A stretch of 64,000 bases of DNA. It comes from Acinetobacter ihumii. Lineage in GTDB: Bacteria > Pseudomonadota > Gammaproteobacteria > Pseudomonadales > Moraxellaceae. The stretch covers positions 1,313,224 to 1,377,223 of the forward strand of contig NZ_LR130760.1 of NCBI RefSeq assembly GCF_900625095.1, given 5' to 3'. The translations under genes were made by a program, and so were the position numbers. This document shows, one piece after another, positions 46,569-55,869 of the stretch. The notes under the pieces were generated by a model that did not search any database, had not been told where the DNA came from, and was given only the letters and a program-made list of their open reading frames with translations. Position 1 is the stretch's first letter. The number at the start of each line of letters is the position of its first letter.

Positions 46569-47300
46569 CTATTCCTTTTGAGCTGATGGAATAGCAGTCG
46601 ATGGCTGAGCGTTACCTGCTTGTTGAAGTCGAACACTCGAAAGTGGAATTTTCAGTTCACCCTGCTGGATTTTAATCGGTAAAGTATTTTGTACATCCAC
46701 CGAAGCTGCAAGTGCTGTTTCAATAGGTACATTCAAATGACCACTGATGGGAATATTGGTTTTGAGTGTAGTATCGAGTGGAATATTAAGATTTTCTTTT
46801 AAAACAGTACGTACAGGTGCATCAAATTTAAGATGTACTTTTTGTTCTAATGGAACCTGAACATCAATTGGAACATTGAGTTTGATTGGAATAGTTCCTT
46901 TTAAAGGTAAGGTAATGTCCTTCCCTAATACTTTGACCTGTACTTTGGTATCAATCGGTAAATCCTGATTGACCTTTAAAATTTCCTTGACAGGAATAGT
47001 GGTTTTAATCGGCACCTGATTATCAAAATAAACACGCGGAGTCAGCGTCTGAGTTAAAGGTATATTCAGGTTTTCTTTAATCGGAATGGATGCATTGACT
47101 CGCCCAGTCACATCTACATCCAGAGCATCCTGAATTTTAACCTTTGCCTGTAAAGGCTCTTGTAAATCAATATTGACGGCTTGATCTTTTAGTGGGATAT
47201 AAATATTAAAATGTTTAAAAACCCAAATGGCAACACTGACACCTATCAGTGTTGCCAATACAATAAATGCCAATCCGCTGAGCATATGTTTGACTTGCAA
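46569..47300 (-). CDS. Membrane-anchored protein with repeated short strands, first of a pair
   Basis: The 243-aa product has an N-terminal span (about 8-30) and then some 12 repeats of a short element, each near 14-20 residues, with the form (hydrophobic)-(I/V)-P-(I/L/V). Examples are ENLNIPLTQTL, NQVPIKTTIPVKE, KGTIPIKLNVPIDVQVP, ENLNIPLDTTLKTNIPI and HLNVPIETAL. KENLNIPL occurs twice. A long, regular beta structure facing the periplasm is likely. I do not recognise a family. The next gene down has the same plan and follows three bases later, so the two are co-transcribed. Confidence 0.62.
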   Translation of the reverse strand: MQVKHMLSGLAFIVLATLIGVSVAIWVFKHFNIYIPLKDQAVNIDLQEPLQAKVKIQDALDVDVTGRVNASIPIKENLNIPLTQTLTPRVYFDNQVPIKTTIPVKEILKVNQDLPIDTKVQVKVLGKDITLPLKGTIPIKLNVPIDVQVPLEQKVHLKFDAPVRTVLKENLNIPLDTTLKTNIPISGHLNVPIETALAASVDVQNTLPIKIQQGELKIPLSSVRLQQAGNAQPSTAIPSAQKE

Positions 47301-47391
47301 TGATCTATCCTTAGTAACTGTCTTAATTTTCCTAAGCTCCTAGTGTTCACATAATTTGTAAAATATTCAGCATCGGTTTTGTATCGTTTGT

Positions 47392-47421
47392 AAAAAAGCT
47401 CAGTCGAAACTGAGCTTTTTT
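47392..47421 (-). terminator. Terminator of the GAPDH gene
   Basis: Perfect arms AAAGCTCAG/CTGAGCTTT around TCGAAA, with A- and T-runs on both sides, lie 20 bases past the stop. Confidence 0.88.
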
Positions 47422-47442
47422 GAAACTTTTGCAGTAAAAAGT

Positions 47443-48900
47443 TTAAGCGTTGGTTTCCGCTGGAACTTTTGGATAGCTCACGCCACACATTTGCTCAGCA
47501 ATACGTAACACCTGACAGCTATAACCGACTTCATTGTCATACCAAACATAGGCAGTTAAACGGTTACCAGAAGTAATTGTCGCTTGCGCATCAAAAACAC
47601 CCGCAGTACGTGAACCAATAAAGTCACTTGAAACCACTTCAGTCGAGTTGGTATAACCAATTTGACCTTGAAGATTAGAGTTGATCGAAATCTGGCGAAT
47701 ATATTCGTTCACTTCTTCACGATCAATGTCTTTATCTAAAGTCAGGTTTAAAATGGCCAAAGAAACGTTTGGTGTTGGTACACGAACAGAGTTACCTGTC
47801 AATTTACCCTTTAACTGAGGAAGTGCTTTCGCTACGGCTTTCGCAGCACCTGTTTCAGTAATAACCATGTTCAAGGTTGCAGCACGACCACGACGATCCG
47901 CTTTGTGATAGTTATCAATCAAGTTTTGGTCATTGGTAAATGAGTGAACAGTTTCAACGTGACCATTCAATACGTGATACTTTTCATCCAGAACTTTCAA
48001 AATTGGGGTAATTGCATTGGTGGTACAGCTTGCAGCAGAAATGATTTTATCTTCATCAAGGATATCGGTATGGTTAACACCGAATACCACGTTTTTCATT
48101 TCGCCTTTGCTTGGTGCTGTTAATACTACACGAGCAACACCCGGGCATTTTAGATGCTGGCTCAGACCTTCTGCATCACGCCATTTCCCTGTGTTATCAA
48201 TTAAAAGTGCGTTGTTGATTCCATACTGAGTATAGTCCACTTCGCTAGGGCTAGAAGCGTAAATGACTTTGATGTAGTTACCATTTGCAATAATGGCTTC
48301 ATTTTCTTCATCAACAGAGATAGTACCAGCAAAAGTTCCATGAATAGAGTCACGGCGTAACAAAGATGCACGTTTCGCCAAGTCACCGTCAGAAGATTTA
48401 CGTACCACAATCGCTTTCAGGCTTAAGCCACGTCCCAAACCAGATTGACTAATAATTAAACGCGCCAAAATACGACCGATACGACCAAAACCGTACAACA
48501 CGACATCTTTTGGTTGTTCAGACGTTGCATTACCTTTGATTGATTCAACAGCTTGTGCAACAAATGCATCAATATCGCCGCCTTTTTCTTTGTATTCAAC
48601 CGCAAGTTTACCGATATCAACTTCTGCTGAACCAATGTTTTCAACTTTTGCCAAAGCTTCCAAGATTGGGAATGTATTTACAACAGATAATTCAACATCC
48701 AACATGCGTGTACGGCGGTGTGATTTTAAAATCTGAATCACAGAGCGGTTGATTAAAGAACGACCGTAAACAGAAACGACAATATTTTTTTCGCGGTATA
48801 ACTGCCCAATTAAAGCAATCATGTGTTCCGCGATTTCTTCGCGGTTTTTCCAACGACCATGGTGTTCTGCGTGTAGGGCGATGATAGTGTCTTTGCTCAC
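47443..48900 (-). CDS. gap: Glyceraldehyde-3-phosphate dehydrogenase, long form
   Basis: This NAD(P)-dependent enzyme (485 aa) oxidises glyceraldehyde 3-phosphate (or works in reverse in gluconeogenesis). The N-terminal 130 residues are an extension missing from standard GAPDH (about 330 aa). The Rossmann start VVLYGFGRIGRILARL then opens the enzyme domain, with the active-site Cys in SAASCTTNAITP near residue 290, and the C-terminal YTNSTEVVSSDFIG and VWYDNEVGYSCQ. Similar long forms occur in Pseudomonas. It starts with GTG at 48900 behind GAGGACG. Since Acinetobacter lacks a full Embden-Meyerhof glycolysis, a mainly gluconeogenic role is likely. Confidence 0.9.
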   Translation of the reverse strand: MSKDTIIALHAEHHGRWKNREEIAEHMIALIGQLYREKNIVVSVYGRSLINRSVIQILKSHRRTRMLDVELSVVNTFPILEALAKVENIGSAEVDIGKLAVEYKEKGGDIDAFVAQAVESIKGNATSEQPKDVVLYGFGRIGRILARLIISQSGLGRGLSLKAIVVRKSSDGDLAKRASLLRRDSIHGTFAGTISVDEENEAIIANGNYIKVIYASSPSEVDYTQYGINNALLIDNTGKWRDAEGLSQHLKCPGVARVVLTAPSKGEMKNVVFGVNHTDILDEDKIISAASCTTNAITPILKVLDEKYHVLNGHVETVHSFTNDQNLIDNYHKADRRGRAATLNMVITETGAAKAVAKALPQLKGKLTGNSVRVPTPNVSLAILNLTLDKDIDREEVNEYIRQISINSNLQGQIGYTNSTEVVSSDFIGSRTAGVFDAQATITSGNRLTAYVWYDNEVGYSCQVLRIAEQMCGVSYPKVPAETNA

Positions 48901-49212
48901 AAATACGTCCTCTAATGAATATTTTCTAGGCGTGAATTTTAAAACCCCATAATTGTAAAGGAATTATCATCAAGATTGAATCAAAAGCTGCGAGAGAAGC
49001 GCATATTTTCGATGATATTCACTATAAATTTATAAAATACTTATAATTTTTTATTTTAATTTTATCTATCATTTCATCTTTAAAGCACAAAAATAGACTT
49101 TTGGTATTGTTTTTAATCAAAACCTCCAACTTTAAAGCACTTTGCTTTTGCAGCCCACTGAAGTTTTTTGTTTGCTTTCATTGCACAATAAGCACACTGA
49201 ATCAATAACTTA
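48901..49212. other. Intergenic region upstream of the GAPDH gene
   Basis: The 312 bases are AT-rich and without a gene. The ribosome site GAGGACG of the GAPDH gene is at its left edge. No terminator for the EamA/RarD-type gene ending at 49213 and no clear promoter pair can be picked out. Confidence 0.4.
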
Positions 49213-50148
49213 TTACTTCTTTGTTAACCGTTGCTCATAGTTCTGCACATTTCGTTCTAAGGCCAATGCATGTCTGCGTTGTTGATAAAGATGCCAACTT
49301 CCTTCAATCACTAACAACAATACTGCGCACCAAATGGGAATATAGGTGTACCATTCCTGCGGTGTAATTTTCTCCCCTAACAGTAAAGACGCCAAGGCCA
49401 ATAAAATCGGTTCTAAATAGCTCAGTAAACCAAACAGAATCATAGGTAAAAAACGACTGGCTAAAATATAGCTTCCCAAACCGACTGCACTCAAGATACC
49501 AAGCCCAAATACCACCAACAACATCACTGGCTGCTGTTGTATAAGCGCCAAAGAACCCTCGCCTTTTTGAATAAAAAATACAGCAATCGGTAAGATGATC
49601 ACGATATCCCACCAAAAACCACCCAAGTTGTCTGTCCCAATTTTTTTACGCAATAAAAAATACGCTGAATAGCCAAAAGCCACCAATGCGGTTTCCCATG
49701 CAATAGAACCTAAGCGAAAAACTTCGTGGCTTACGCCAATCACAGCAAGCGTTACAGCCACAATCTGAAATTTAGAAAGCTTCTCACCATAAAACAAACT
49801 GCCACTTAACACCAAAACCAAAGGCAATAAGAAATATCCAAGCGAAACCTGTAAACCGCGTCCATTCATTGGCCCCCACAAAAACAACCAGAGCTGAACT
49901 GACGTTAACACTGAAGACAAAATCAACAACAACAGAAATGCAGGTCGCGCAATGATTCGTTGATAAATGGTTTTAATATGCCCTAAATCGCCCAATAACC
50001 ACATCAATAAGGTCAAAAATGGCAAAGTCGCCAACATCCGCCAACCAAAGGTCTGCTCACTGTCTAGTCCAGTTAACAACTGGGTATAGAAATACAATAC
50101 GCCAAAGGTCACCGATGCAATGACTGACAACATAATGCCTTTAAACAT
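49213..50148 (-). CDS. EamA-family transporter, RarD-like
   Basis: This inner-membrane protein (311 aa) has ten predicted spans in two five-helix repeats. The N-terminus KGIMLSVIASVTFGVLYFY and the WRMLATLPFLTLL and YFLLPLVLVLSG stretches match the RarD branch, named for a link to chloramphenicol sensitivity. Substrate unknown; family members move small metabolites. A Gln/Arg-rich cytoplasmic tail ends the protein. Confidence 0.8.
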   Translation of the reverse strand: MFKGIMLSVIASVTFGVLYFYTQLLTGLDSEQTFGWRMLATLPFLTLLMWLLGDLGHIKTIYQRIIARPAFLLLLILSSVLTSVQLWLFLWGPMNGRGLQVSLGYFLLPLVLVLSGSLFYGEKLSKFQIVAVTLAVIGVSHEVFRLGSIAWETALVAFGYSAYFLLRKKIGTDNLGGFWWDIVIILPIAVFFIQKGEGSLALIQQQPVMLLVVFGLGILSAVGLGSYILASRFLPMILFGLLSYLEPILLALASLLLGEKITPQEWYTYIPIWCAVLLLVIEGSWHLYQQRRHALALERNVQNYEQRLTKK

Positions 50149-50195
50149 TCTTTGCTCTTAATCTTTTCATAAAAAATACTTGAATAATCATATAT

Positions 50196-50229
50196 TAAAA
50201 AATAAAAAAACCATGCATCCGCATGGCTT
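50196..50229 (-). terminator. Terminator of the lipocalin gene
   Basis: On the minus strand AAGCCATGC and GCATGGTTT pair around GGAT and are followed by a run of T. It lies 20 bases past the stop. Confidence 0.82.
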
Positions 50230-50248
50230 TATCTTACGATGATCCAGT

Positions 50249-50839
50249 TTATTTTAGAGTATGTTGAGCTCGAATAATATCACTTAAGTCATAACCTAAC
50301 GATTTTGCATAATTCAAATATTCATTGATAATTTCTTCTGAAAGATCAGGAGTTCTGGAAAGTACCCATAAATATTTGCGTGAGGGCTCGCCGACCAAAA
50401 CTGTTTGATAGTCTTCATCCAACTTTAAAATCCAGTAATCACCCCGTGCAACAGGAATCCAGCGAACTGCTTCAGGTAAAAAACTGACTTTTAATTTGGT
50501 ATTAAAGGGTGGATTTTCAATAAATGCCTCACCCAGAGACTGTTTGAGTACACCTTCTTTGCTGTAGCAACTATTATCTACCACTACATTGCCGTTTTCA
50601 TTCAGGGTGTAAGTTGCGGTAATGTCACGTGCGCATTGATTTTCAAAAAACATCGGTTTACGTGCAATCTCATACCAAACCCCTAAGTATCGATCCAGCT
50701 CTACACGGTCTACAGTGGGTAAAGGTTTATTTTGGGCATAAGCCATGGTCACCATCGCCAAGCCAGTCAACACGACCCCGCCTAAAGCAATTTTGGTCAA
50801 CGTCCAACTGGCTTTTGGCAGGTTCTGTTTTAATGACAT
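50249..50839 (-). CDS. blc: Bacterial lipocalin (Blc family)
   Basis: This 196-aa single-domain lipocalin binds lipids in the envelope. The motif RYLGVWYEIARKPMFFE (lipocalin GxW), then TATYTLNENGNVVVDNSC, GEPSRKYLWVLSRTP and the C-terminal helix are all in place. E. coli Blc is a lipoprotein; here the hydrophobic N-terminus (residues 15-34, ending AYAQ) has no Cys, so this protein is either secreted free or anchored by that helix. Confidence 0.9.
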   Translation of the reverse strand: MSLKQNLPKASWTLTKIALGGVVLTGLAMVTMAYAQNKPLPTVDRVELDRYLGVWYEIARKPMFFENQCARDITATYTLNENGNVVVDNSCYSKEGVLKQSLGEAFIENPPFNTKLKVSFLPEAVRWIPVARGDYWILKLDEDYQTVLVGEPSRKYLWVLSRTPDLSEEIINEYLNYAKSLGYDLSDIIRAQHTLK

Positions 50840-50961
50840 TTCTGTTCCCCTATCAATTGCCTAAATTCATTGTTAATGCGTAATCAATATTCACATTAGC
50901 TTGTTTTTCATGCAAATTATGTAGAAAAATGTAGTCACTGTTTCAAAATTACTCACCGTTA

Positions 50962-52983
50962 TTATTGCAACATTTGTGCTTTTAAACGCACAATTTCATC
51001 ACGTAAACGTGCCGCCTGTTCAAACTGCAACTCTTTCGATGCCTTGATCATCTCTTTTTCCAGTTTGGAAATGTGCTTGGTAAACAGTTTTGGATCGGCA
51101 AGAATATGTCGTTCATCCGCAGAGAGTGCTTTAGCCTGAGCTGAAACTTTGCTTTCAATTTCATCATCATTAAAGACTTCGCCTGTATCAATTTCCTTGA
51201 TTTTTTGGCGAACTGCACTGCGTGGCGTAATCCCATGTTCATGATTAAACTCAATCTGTTTGGCACGACGTCGCTCAGTTTCATCAATGGCTTTTTGCAT
51301 GGAATCCGTAATACGGTCTGCATACAAAATGGCTTTGCCTTTAAGATTACGTGCGGCACGACCAATAGTTTGAATGAGTGAACGCTCCGAACGTAAGAAG
51401 CCTTCTTTGTCTGCATCCAATATTGCCACCAACGACACCTCAGGCATATCCAAACCTTCACGTAGCAGGTTAATACCAACGAGTACATCATAAACCCCTG
51501 TTCTGAGTTCATGAATAATTTTGACCCGTTCTACGGTATCAATATCGGAGTGTAGATAGGCGACTTTTACCCCATATTCTTTCAAATATGAGGTTAAATC
51601 TTCTGCCATACGTTTGGTTAAAGTCGTCACTAAAACTCGCTCATCCAAATCTTTGCGAATATTAATTTCAGACAACACATCATCGACTTGCGTCAGCACG
51701 GGACGAATTTCTATTTCAGGGTCAACTAAACCAGTTGGACGCACCACTTGCTCGACAATCTGATCTGATCGTTCCAATTCATATTTGGCTGGGGTTGCAC
51801 TGACATAAATGGTGGTCGGAACAATTCGCTCCCATTCTTCAAATTTCATTGGACGGTTATCCAATGCGCTTGGTAAACGGAAACCATAATTCACCAGATT
51901 TTCTTTACGTGAACGGTCCCCTTTATACATCGCACCAATTTGTGGAACAGTCACATGTGATTCATCAATAATTAACAAAGCATCATCGGGGATATAATCA
52001 AACAAAGTCGGTGGTGCTTCGCCTGCTGGTCGACCCGATAAATGACGTGAATAGTTTTCAATGCCGTTGGTATAACCCAACTGTTGCATCATTTCCAGAT
52101 CATAACGGGTACGTTGCTCAATGCGTTGTGCTTCAATGAGCTTGTCATGTTCGCGAAAGAACTGTAGCTGATCTTTCAGTTCGACCTTAATGGTATCAAT
52201 CGCGCGGGATAAATTGTCTTTAGGCGTGACGTAATGACTTTTCGGGTAAATGGTCACCCGCGGCACTTGGCGCAACATTTTACCTGTGAGTGGATCGAAC
52301 CAGCGAATTGATTCAACTTCATCATCAAATAATTCAATACGAATGGCATTTTGATCCGATTCAGCAGGAAATACATCCAGAATTTCACCCCGAATTCGAT
52401 AAGTACCACGCAAGAATTCTAGCTCATTGCGGGTGTATTGCATTTCCACCAAACGGCGAATCAAATCGTCACGATTGATACGATCACCTTCAACCACATG
52501 CAAAAGCATTTTCATGTAGGCTTCAGGGTCACCCAAACCATAAATGGCTGAAACCGAGGCCACAATAATCGCATCACGACGCTCCAGTAACGCGCGGGTC
52601 GCTGACAAACGCATCTGATCAATATGATCATTAATCGCAGCATCTTTTTCAATGAATGTATCCGACGAAGGCACATAGGCTTCTGGCTGATAATAGTCAT
52701 AATAACTGACGAAATATTCCACTGCATTATTAGGGAAAAAAGCCTTAAACTCGCCATAAAGCTGTGCAGCCAGCGTTTTGTTGTGCGCCATTACAATGGT
52801 GGGACGTTGCGTTTGGGCAATCACATTGGCCATGGTATAGGTTTTACCAGAACCGGTAACCCCTAAGAGCAATTGATTGCGATAGCCACTTTCAACACCA
52901 TGCACCAGTTTTTCAATGGCCTGAGGCTGATCACCCGCGGGCTGATAACTGGTCACTAAATCAAAGGGTTGCTTATCGCTCAC
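50962..52983 (-). CDS. uvrB: UvrB: excinuclease ABC subunit B
   Basis: This helicase-fold damage verifier of nucleotide excision repair (673 aa from the chosen start) shows Walker A GVTGSGKT, the beta-hairpin [22 protein letters not shown] ([12 protein letters not shown] quoted from it), [30 protein letters not shown] in the second RecA domain and the UVR motif in the last 40 residues. The open frame reaches 53046, but GTG at 52983 (MSDKQPFDL) has GAGAG nearby and gives exactly the E. coli length. No SOS box was found upstream; Acinetobacter lacks a standard LexA. Confidence 0.95.
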   Translation of the reverse strand: MSDKQPFDLVTSYQPAGDQPQAIEKLVHGVESGYRNQLLLGVTGSGKTYTMANVIAQTQRPTIVMAHNKTLAAQLYGEFKAFFPNNAVEYFVSYYDYYQPEAYVPSSDTFIEKDAAINDHIDQMRLSATRALLERRDAIIVASVSAIYGLGDPEAYMKMLLHVVEGDRINRDDLIRRLVEMQYTRNELEFLRGTYRIRGEILDVFPAESDQNAIRIELFDDEVESIRWFDPLTGKMLRQVPRVTIYPKSHYVTPKDNLSRAIDTIKVELKDQLQFFREHDKLIEAQRIEQRTRYDLEMMQQLGYTNGIENYSRHLSGRPAGEAPPTLFDYIPDDALLIIDESHVTVPQIGAMYKGDRSRKENLVNYGFRLPSALDNRPMKFEEWERIVPTTIYVSATPAKYELERSDQIVEQVVRPTGLVDPEIEIRPVLTQVDDVLSEINIRKDLDERVLVTTLTKRMAEDLTSYLKEYGVKVAYLHSDIDTVERVKIIHELRTGVYDVLVGINLLREGLDMPEVSLVAILDADKEGFLRSERSLIQTIGRAARNLKGKAILYADRITDSMQKAIDETERRRAKQIEFNHEHGITPRSAVRQKIKEIDTGEVFNDDEIESKVSAQAKALSADERHILADPKLFTKHISKLEKEMIKASKELQFEQAARLRDEIVRLKAQMLQ

Positions 52984-53146
52984 TCGCACGCTCTCTTTTT
53001 CTAAATGGTCATTCACTCTGCTCTTTATGGGGCAATTCCCCCTCAATTTAAAGGCTTTTCCTGTAAATTTAATTTCACATTTTAGACTTGACCCATCTGC
53101 GTTTCCTCTGCAACATGGGAGAAATTACAATCAGAACTGAAACGAC

Positions 53147-53947
53147 ATGGCATATCATTATCACGACGAAAGCATTGTCACTGAACTTCCTGAAGATACG
53201 GTTTTTGTCTTTGGTAGTAATATGGCGGGACAACATACACACGGTGCAGCGCGTGTTGCAGCACAGCATTTCGGCGCAGTCAATCATGTTGGTCGTGGCT
53301 GGGCGGGTCAAAGCTTTGCCATTCCCACTTTAAATGAGCATTTGCAGCGCATGCCCTTGTCGCAAATTGAGCATTATGTCGATGATTTTAAAATCTATGC
53401 CGAACATCATCCGAAAATAAAATATTTCATTACGGCTTTAGGCTGTGGCATTGCAGGTTATAAAGTCTCTGAAATTGCGCCCTTATTTAAAGGCATTCAC
53501 AACAATGTGATTTTGCCAGAATCCTTTAAACCTTATATTGATGAAAATGCCATTTCACAATTTCCAGATTTGACCTCGCATACCGTGCAGTCTTTTATTC
53601 ATGATGATGTGATCTTCTATTTTGATCATGGAAGTGACTCTTTTGAGGAAGCATTAAATAAGACTGATTTGAACGATGCTGAAAAATCAATCGCGCTGAT
53701 TGTTTTAAATGAAGAGATGTATCCACGTGACCGTTATGGTCGTGGACGTGAAAATGAACTTGAAGATATTTTAAGTAAGTTAAATGGTAAGATTTTTAAC
53801 TTTCATGGTCATAGCGAAGGCGCGATGATTTTTGTCGGGGTCATTGTTGCACTGATGGAGCTTTATGATATTGATGAACAGGATTTTATAAAACTCTGGC
53901 GTGGTGATATCACCATTCAGCATCCGATTAATCGAATTAAACCTTAG
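53147..53947 (+). CDS. Orphan protein with a macrodomain-like N-terminal half
   Basis: In this 266-aa soluble protein residues 15-110 have a macrodomain-like pattern: VFVFGSNMAGQHTHGAARVA, GQSFAIPTL, then IKYFITALGCGIAGYKVSEIAPLF. Such domains bind ADP-ribose or related nucleotides, and related proteins occur in phages and many bacteria. The C-terminal half (about 150-266), with a charged central region (EMYPRDRYGRGREN) and IFNFHGHSEGAMIFVGVIVAL, was not recognised. It is divergent from uvrB, with 163 bases between. ATG 53147 has a weak ribosome site. Confidence 0.6.
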   Translation: MAYHYHDESIVTELPEDTVFVFGSNMAGQHTHGAARVAAQHFGAVNHVGRGWAGQSFAIPTLNEHLQRMPLSQIEHYVDDFKIYAEHHPKIKYFITALGCGIAGYKVSEIAPLFKGIHNNVILPESFKPYIDENAISQFPDLTSHTVQSFIHDDVIFYFDHGSDSFEEALNKTDLNDAEKSIALIVLNEEMYPRDRYGRGRENELEDILSKLNGKIFNFHGHSEGAMIFVGVIVALMELYDIDEQDFIKLWRGDITIQHPINRIKP

Positions 53948-54148
53948 AACCTGAAAAATGCGCTTTTATCATGCACAGATGAAAGAGCATTTTTGATTTT
54001 TATTTTTGGCATTGATATACAAAGCATTTTTAATACAAATTTGTATGATCATCATTAAATTGATTGTTTATTACACTCATCTATTTCAAAGCGTCATGCT
54101 TGGTTTTATACTCCATTAAAAATCAAATCATTCATTGGAACTTCCTGA

Positions 54149-55585
54149 ATGCAGACTTTAGATTCATCTATTTTTGACCTTGCACCAATTCCAATGTGGC
54201 TGGAAGATTACAGCGATATAAAAATCCAGTTTGATGCGTGGCGCGCTCAAGGCATTAAGGATCTGTACACATTTTTAAGTGAAGATCTTGATCGAGTTCG
54301 CCAGTGTGCACATAAAATAAAAATTATCTCGGTCAATCAACAAACACTGGATTTATTTGAAGCTAATTCTCAAGAACATTTATGTAGCAATCTGGATCGG
54401 ATCTTTCAGGAAGATATGTTTAAGTCCCATATCCATGAATTAGTCGATTTATGGCAAGGGAAAACCCATTTTTCCAGTGTTGCAGTCAACTATACGATAT
54501 CTGGAAAACGTCTGGATATTCAATTACGAGGGGCAATATTACCGGGTTATGAACAAAGCTTTGAGCGTTTGTTAATCACAACGGAAGATGTCACCTCCTA
54601 TCAAAACGCACGTAGACTCGAAGAAAAAAATCGTCACTTGGCTGAGGCAAGATTTGTTTATTCACCTGCTTCACTTTGGGTCGAAGATTTTAGTCGAGTG
54701 AAGGTTCGAATCGATCAATTAAAACAGATTGGAATTGATGATTTTCGTACTTTTTTAGATGTCCATCCTGAGTTTGTTAATCAATGTATTGAGGATATTT
54801 TAATACTGGATATTAATCAGGCGACACTGGATTTATTTCAGGCACCCGATAAACAAACCTTACTTAAAAATATTCACAAAGTTTTTTCAAATGAAATGTT
54901 AAATACTTTTCGTGAGCAACTGATTGAGCTCTGGAAAGGCAATATTCATCACCAGCGCGAAGCCATCAATTATGCGTTAGATGGCAGTATCCGCAATGTG
55001 CTTTTACAATTTACGGTATTTCCGGGCTATGAAGAAGACTGGGGACTGGTTCAAGTTGCTTTGACTGATATTACCGCACGCAAGAAGGCCGAAAATTATC
55101 TGGAATATTTAGGTAAGCATGATGTGCTGACTAAACTTTATAATCGTTCATTTTTTACTGAAGAGCTGAATCGGCTGGAACGCAGTATTTTACGACCAGT
55201 TTCCTGTATCTTTTTAGATATGAACGGCTTAAAAGAAGTCAATGATCAACTCGGACATGATGTGGGTGATGGCTTATTGCGTCGTGTCGGCAGTGTATTG
55301 ACTCAAGCCATTCAAAATACCACCTATACTGCATCACGTATTGGCGGTGATGAATTTGTAGTATTGATGCCGGGAACAGATGAAACAGCCGTGTTGGTCA
55401 TGTTACAGACCATTCAGGAACTGTTTAATATCGACAACCAATATTATTCAAGCCAACCGATTAGCATGTCTTTTGGTTCTGCGACCACACTTGAAAATGA
55501 AAGTATCGAATCTATGCTGAAACGGGCTGACCAACAAATGTATCAACGCAAAAAACATTTTTATCAGGATAAAGAAGCCAGTTAA
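54149..55585 (+). CDS. Diguanylate cyclase with two tandem PAS-like sensor domains
   Basis: This 478-aa cytoplasmic enzyme makes cyclic di-GMP. Residues 10-155 and 170-310 are two related PAS-like units, each starting with a (M/L)W(V/L)EDxS block and containing an IxxNQxTLDLFxA block and a PGYE block, so they arose by internal duplication. The GGDEF domain (about 320-470) has an intact SRIGGDEFVVLMP and LDMNGLKEVND. The RxxD inhibitory site before GGDEF is absent. No membrane span is seen, so the signal is probably intracellular. The ligand is unknown. Confidence 0.88.
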   Translation: MQTLDSSIFDLAPIPMWLEDYSDIKIQFDAWRAQGIKDLYTFLSEDLDRVRQCAHKIKIISVNQQTLDLFEANSQEHLCSNLDRIFQEDMFKSHIHELVDLWQGKTHFSSVAVNYTISGKRLDIQLRGAILPGYEQSFERLLITTEDVTSYQNARRLEEKNRHLAEARFVYSPASLWVEDFSRVKVRIDQLKQIGIDDFRTFLDVHPEFVNQCIEDILILDINQATLDLFQAPDKQTLLKNIHKVFSNEMLNTFREQLIELWKGNIHHQREAINYALDGSIRNVLLQFTVFPGYEEDWGLVQVALTDITARKKAENYLEYLGKHDVLTKLYNRSFFTEELNRLERSILRPVSCIFLDMNGLKEVNDQLGHDVGDGLLRRVGSVLTQAIQNTTYTASRIGGDEFVVLMPGTDETAVLVMLQTIQELFNIDNQYYSSQPISMSFGSATTLENESIESMLKRADQQMYQRKKHFYQDKEAS

Positions 55586-55602
55586 AAGCATTCAAATAGC
55601 TT

Positions 55603-55728
55603 TTAGCCCTGACGCGCTTTAAAACGTGGATTAGATTTACAAATCACATAGAGCTTGCCACGACGACGTACAATTTGACAGTCAGATGAGCGTCGTTTTG
55701 CACTTTTAAGAGAAGATAAAACTTGCAT
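55603..55728 (-). CDS. ykgO: Ribosomal protein L36, type B (zinc-free)
   Basis: The 41-aa product is [20 protein letters not shown] followed by [21 protein letters not shown], matching the type B L36 paralogue. It has two isolated Cys but lacks the CxxC...CxxxxH zinc ribbon of type A. The start ATG has AGGG seven bases before it. In many bacteria such zinc-independent copies are repressed by Zur and replace the zinc-binding form when zinc is short. The partner L31 type B is not beside it. A Zur-like inverted repeat lies just upstream. Confidence 0.92.
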   Translation of the reverse strand: MQVLSSLKSAKRRSSDCQIVRRRGKLYVICKSNPRFKARQG

Positions 55729-55744
55729 GAATAAGCCCTATTTT

Positions 55745-55759
55745 TGATACATTATATCA
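55745..55759 (-). promoter_or_regulatory. Possible Zur operator of the L36 type B gene
   Basis: TGATACATTATATCA is symmetric at six of seven base pairs and matches 11 of 15 positions of the gammaproteobacterial Zur core TGTTATAATATAACA. Its minus strand carries a TATAAT (55756-55751) in a good -10 position, 17 bases from the start codon, so a bound repressor would block the promoter. The match is by eye only. Confidence 0.5.
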
Positions 55760-55803
55760 TTACATTAAAATATTTATTTAGCGACGTCAAGTCTAAAATA
55801 TTT

Positions 55804-55838
55804 ATAAAAAAACCCTTCATGTTTAAATAAAGGGTTTT
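55804..55838 (-). terminator. Terminator after the small basic-protein gene
   Basis: Perfect arms AAAACCCTT/AAGGGTTTT with a T-run on the minus strand follow the gene ending at 55870. Confidence 0.82.
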
Positions 55839-55869
55839 CTGATACATAGTTTTCAATGTCGACAGAAAT

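Noticed and set aside
50962-53046. LexA box before uvrB
   Set aside because: No CTGT-N8-ACAG pattern was seen, and Acinetobacter has no standard LexA.
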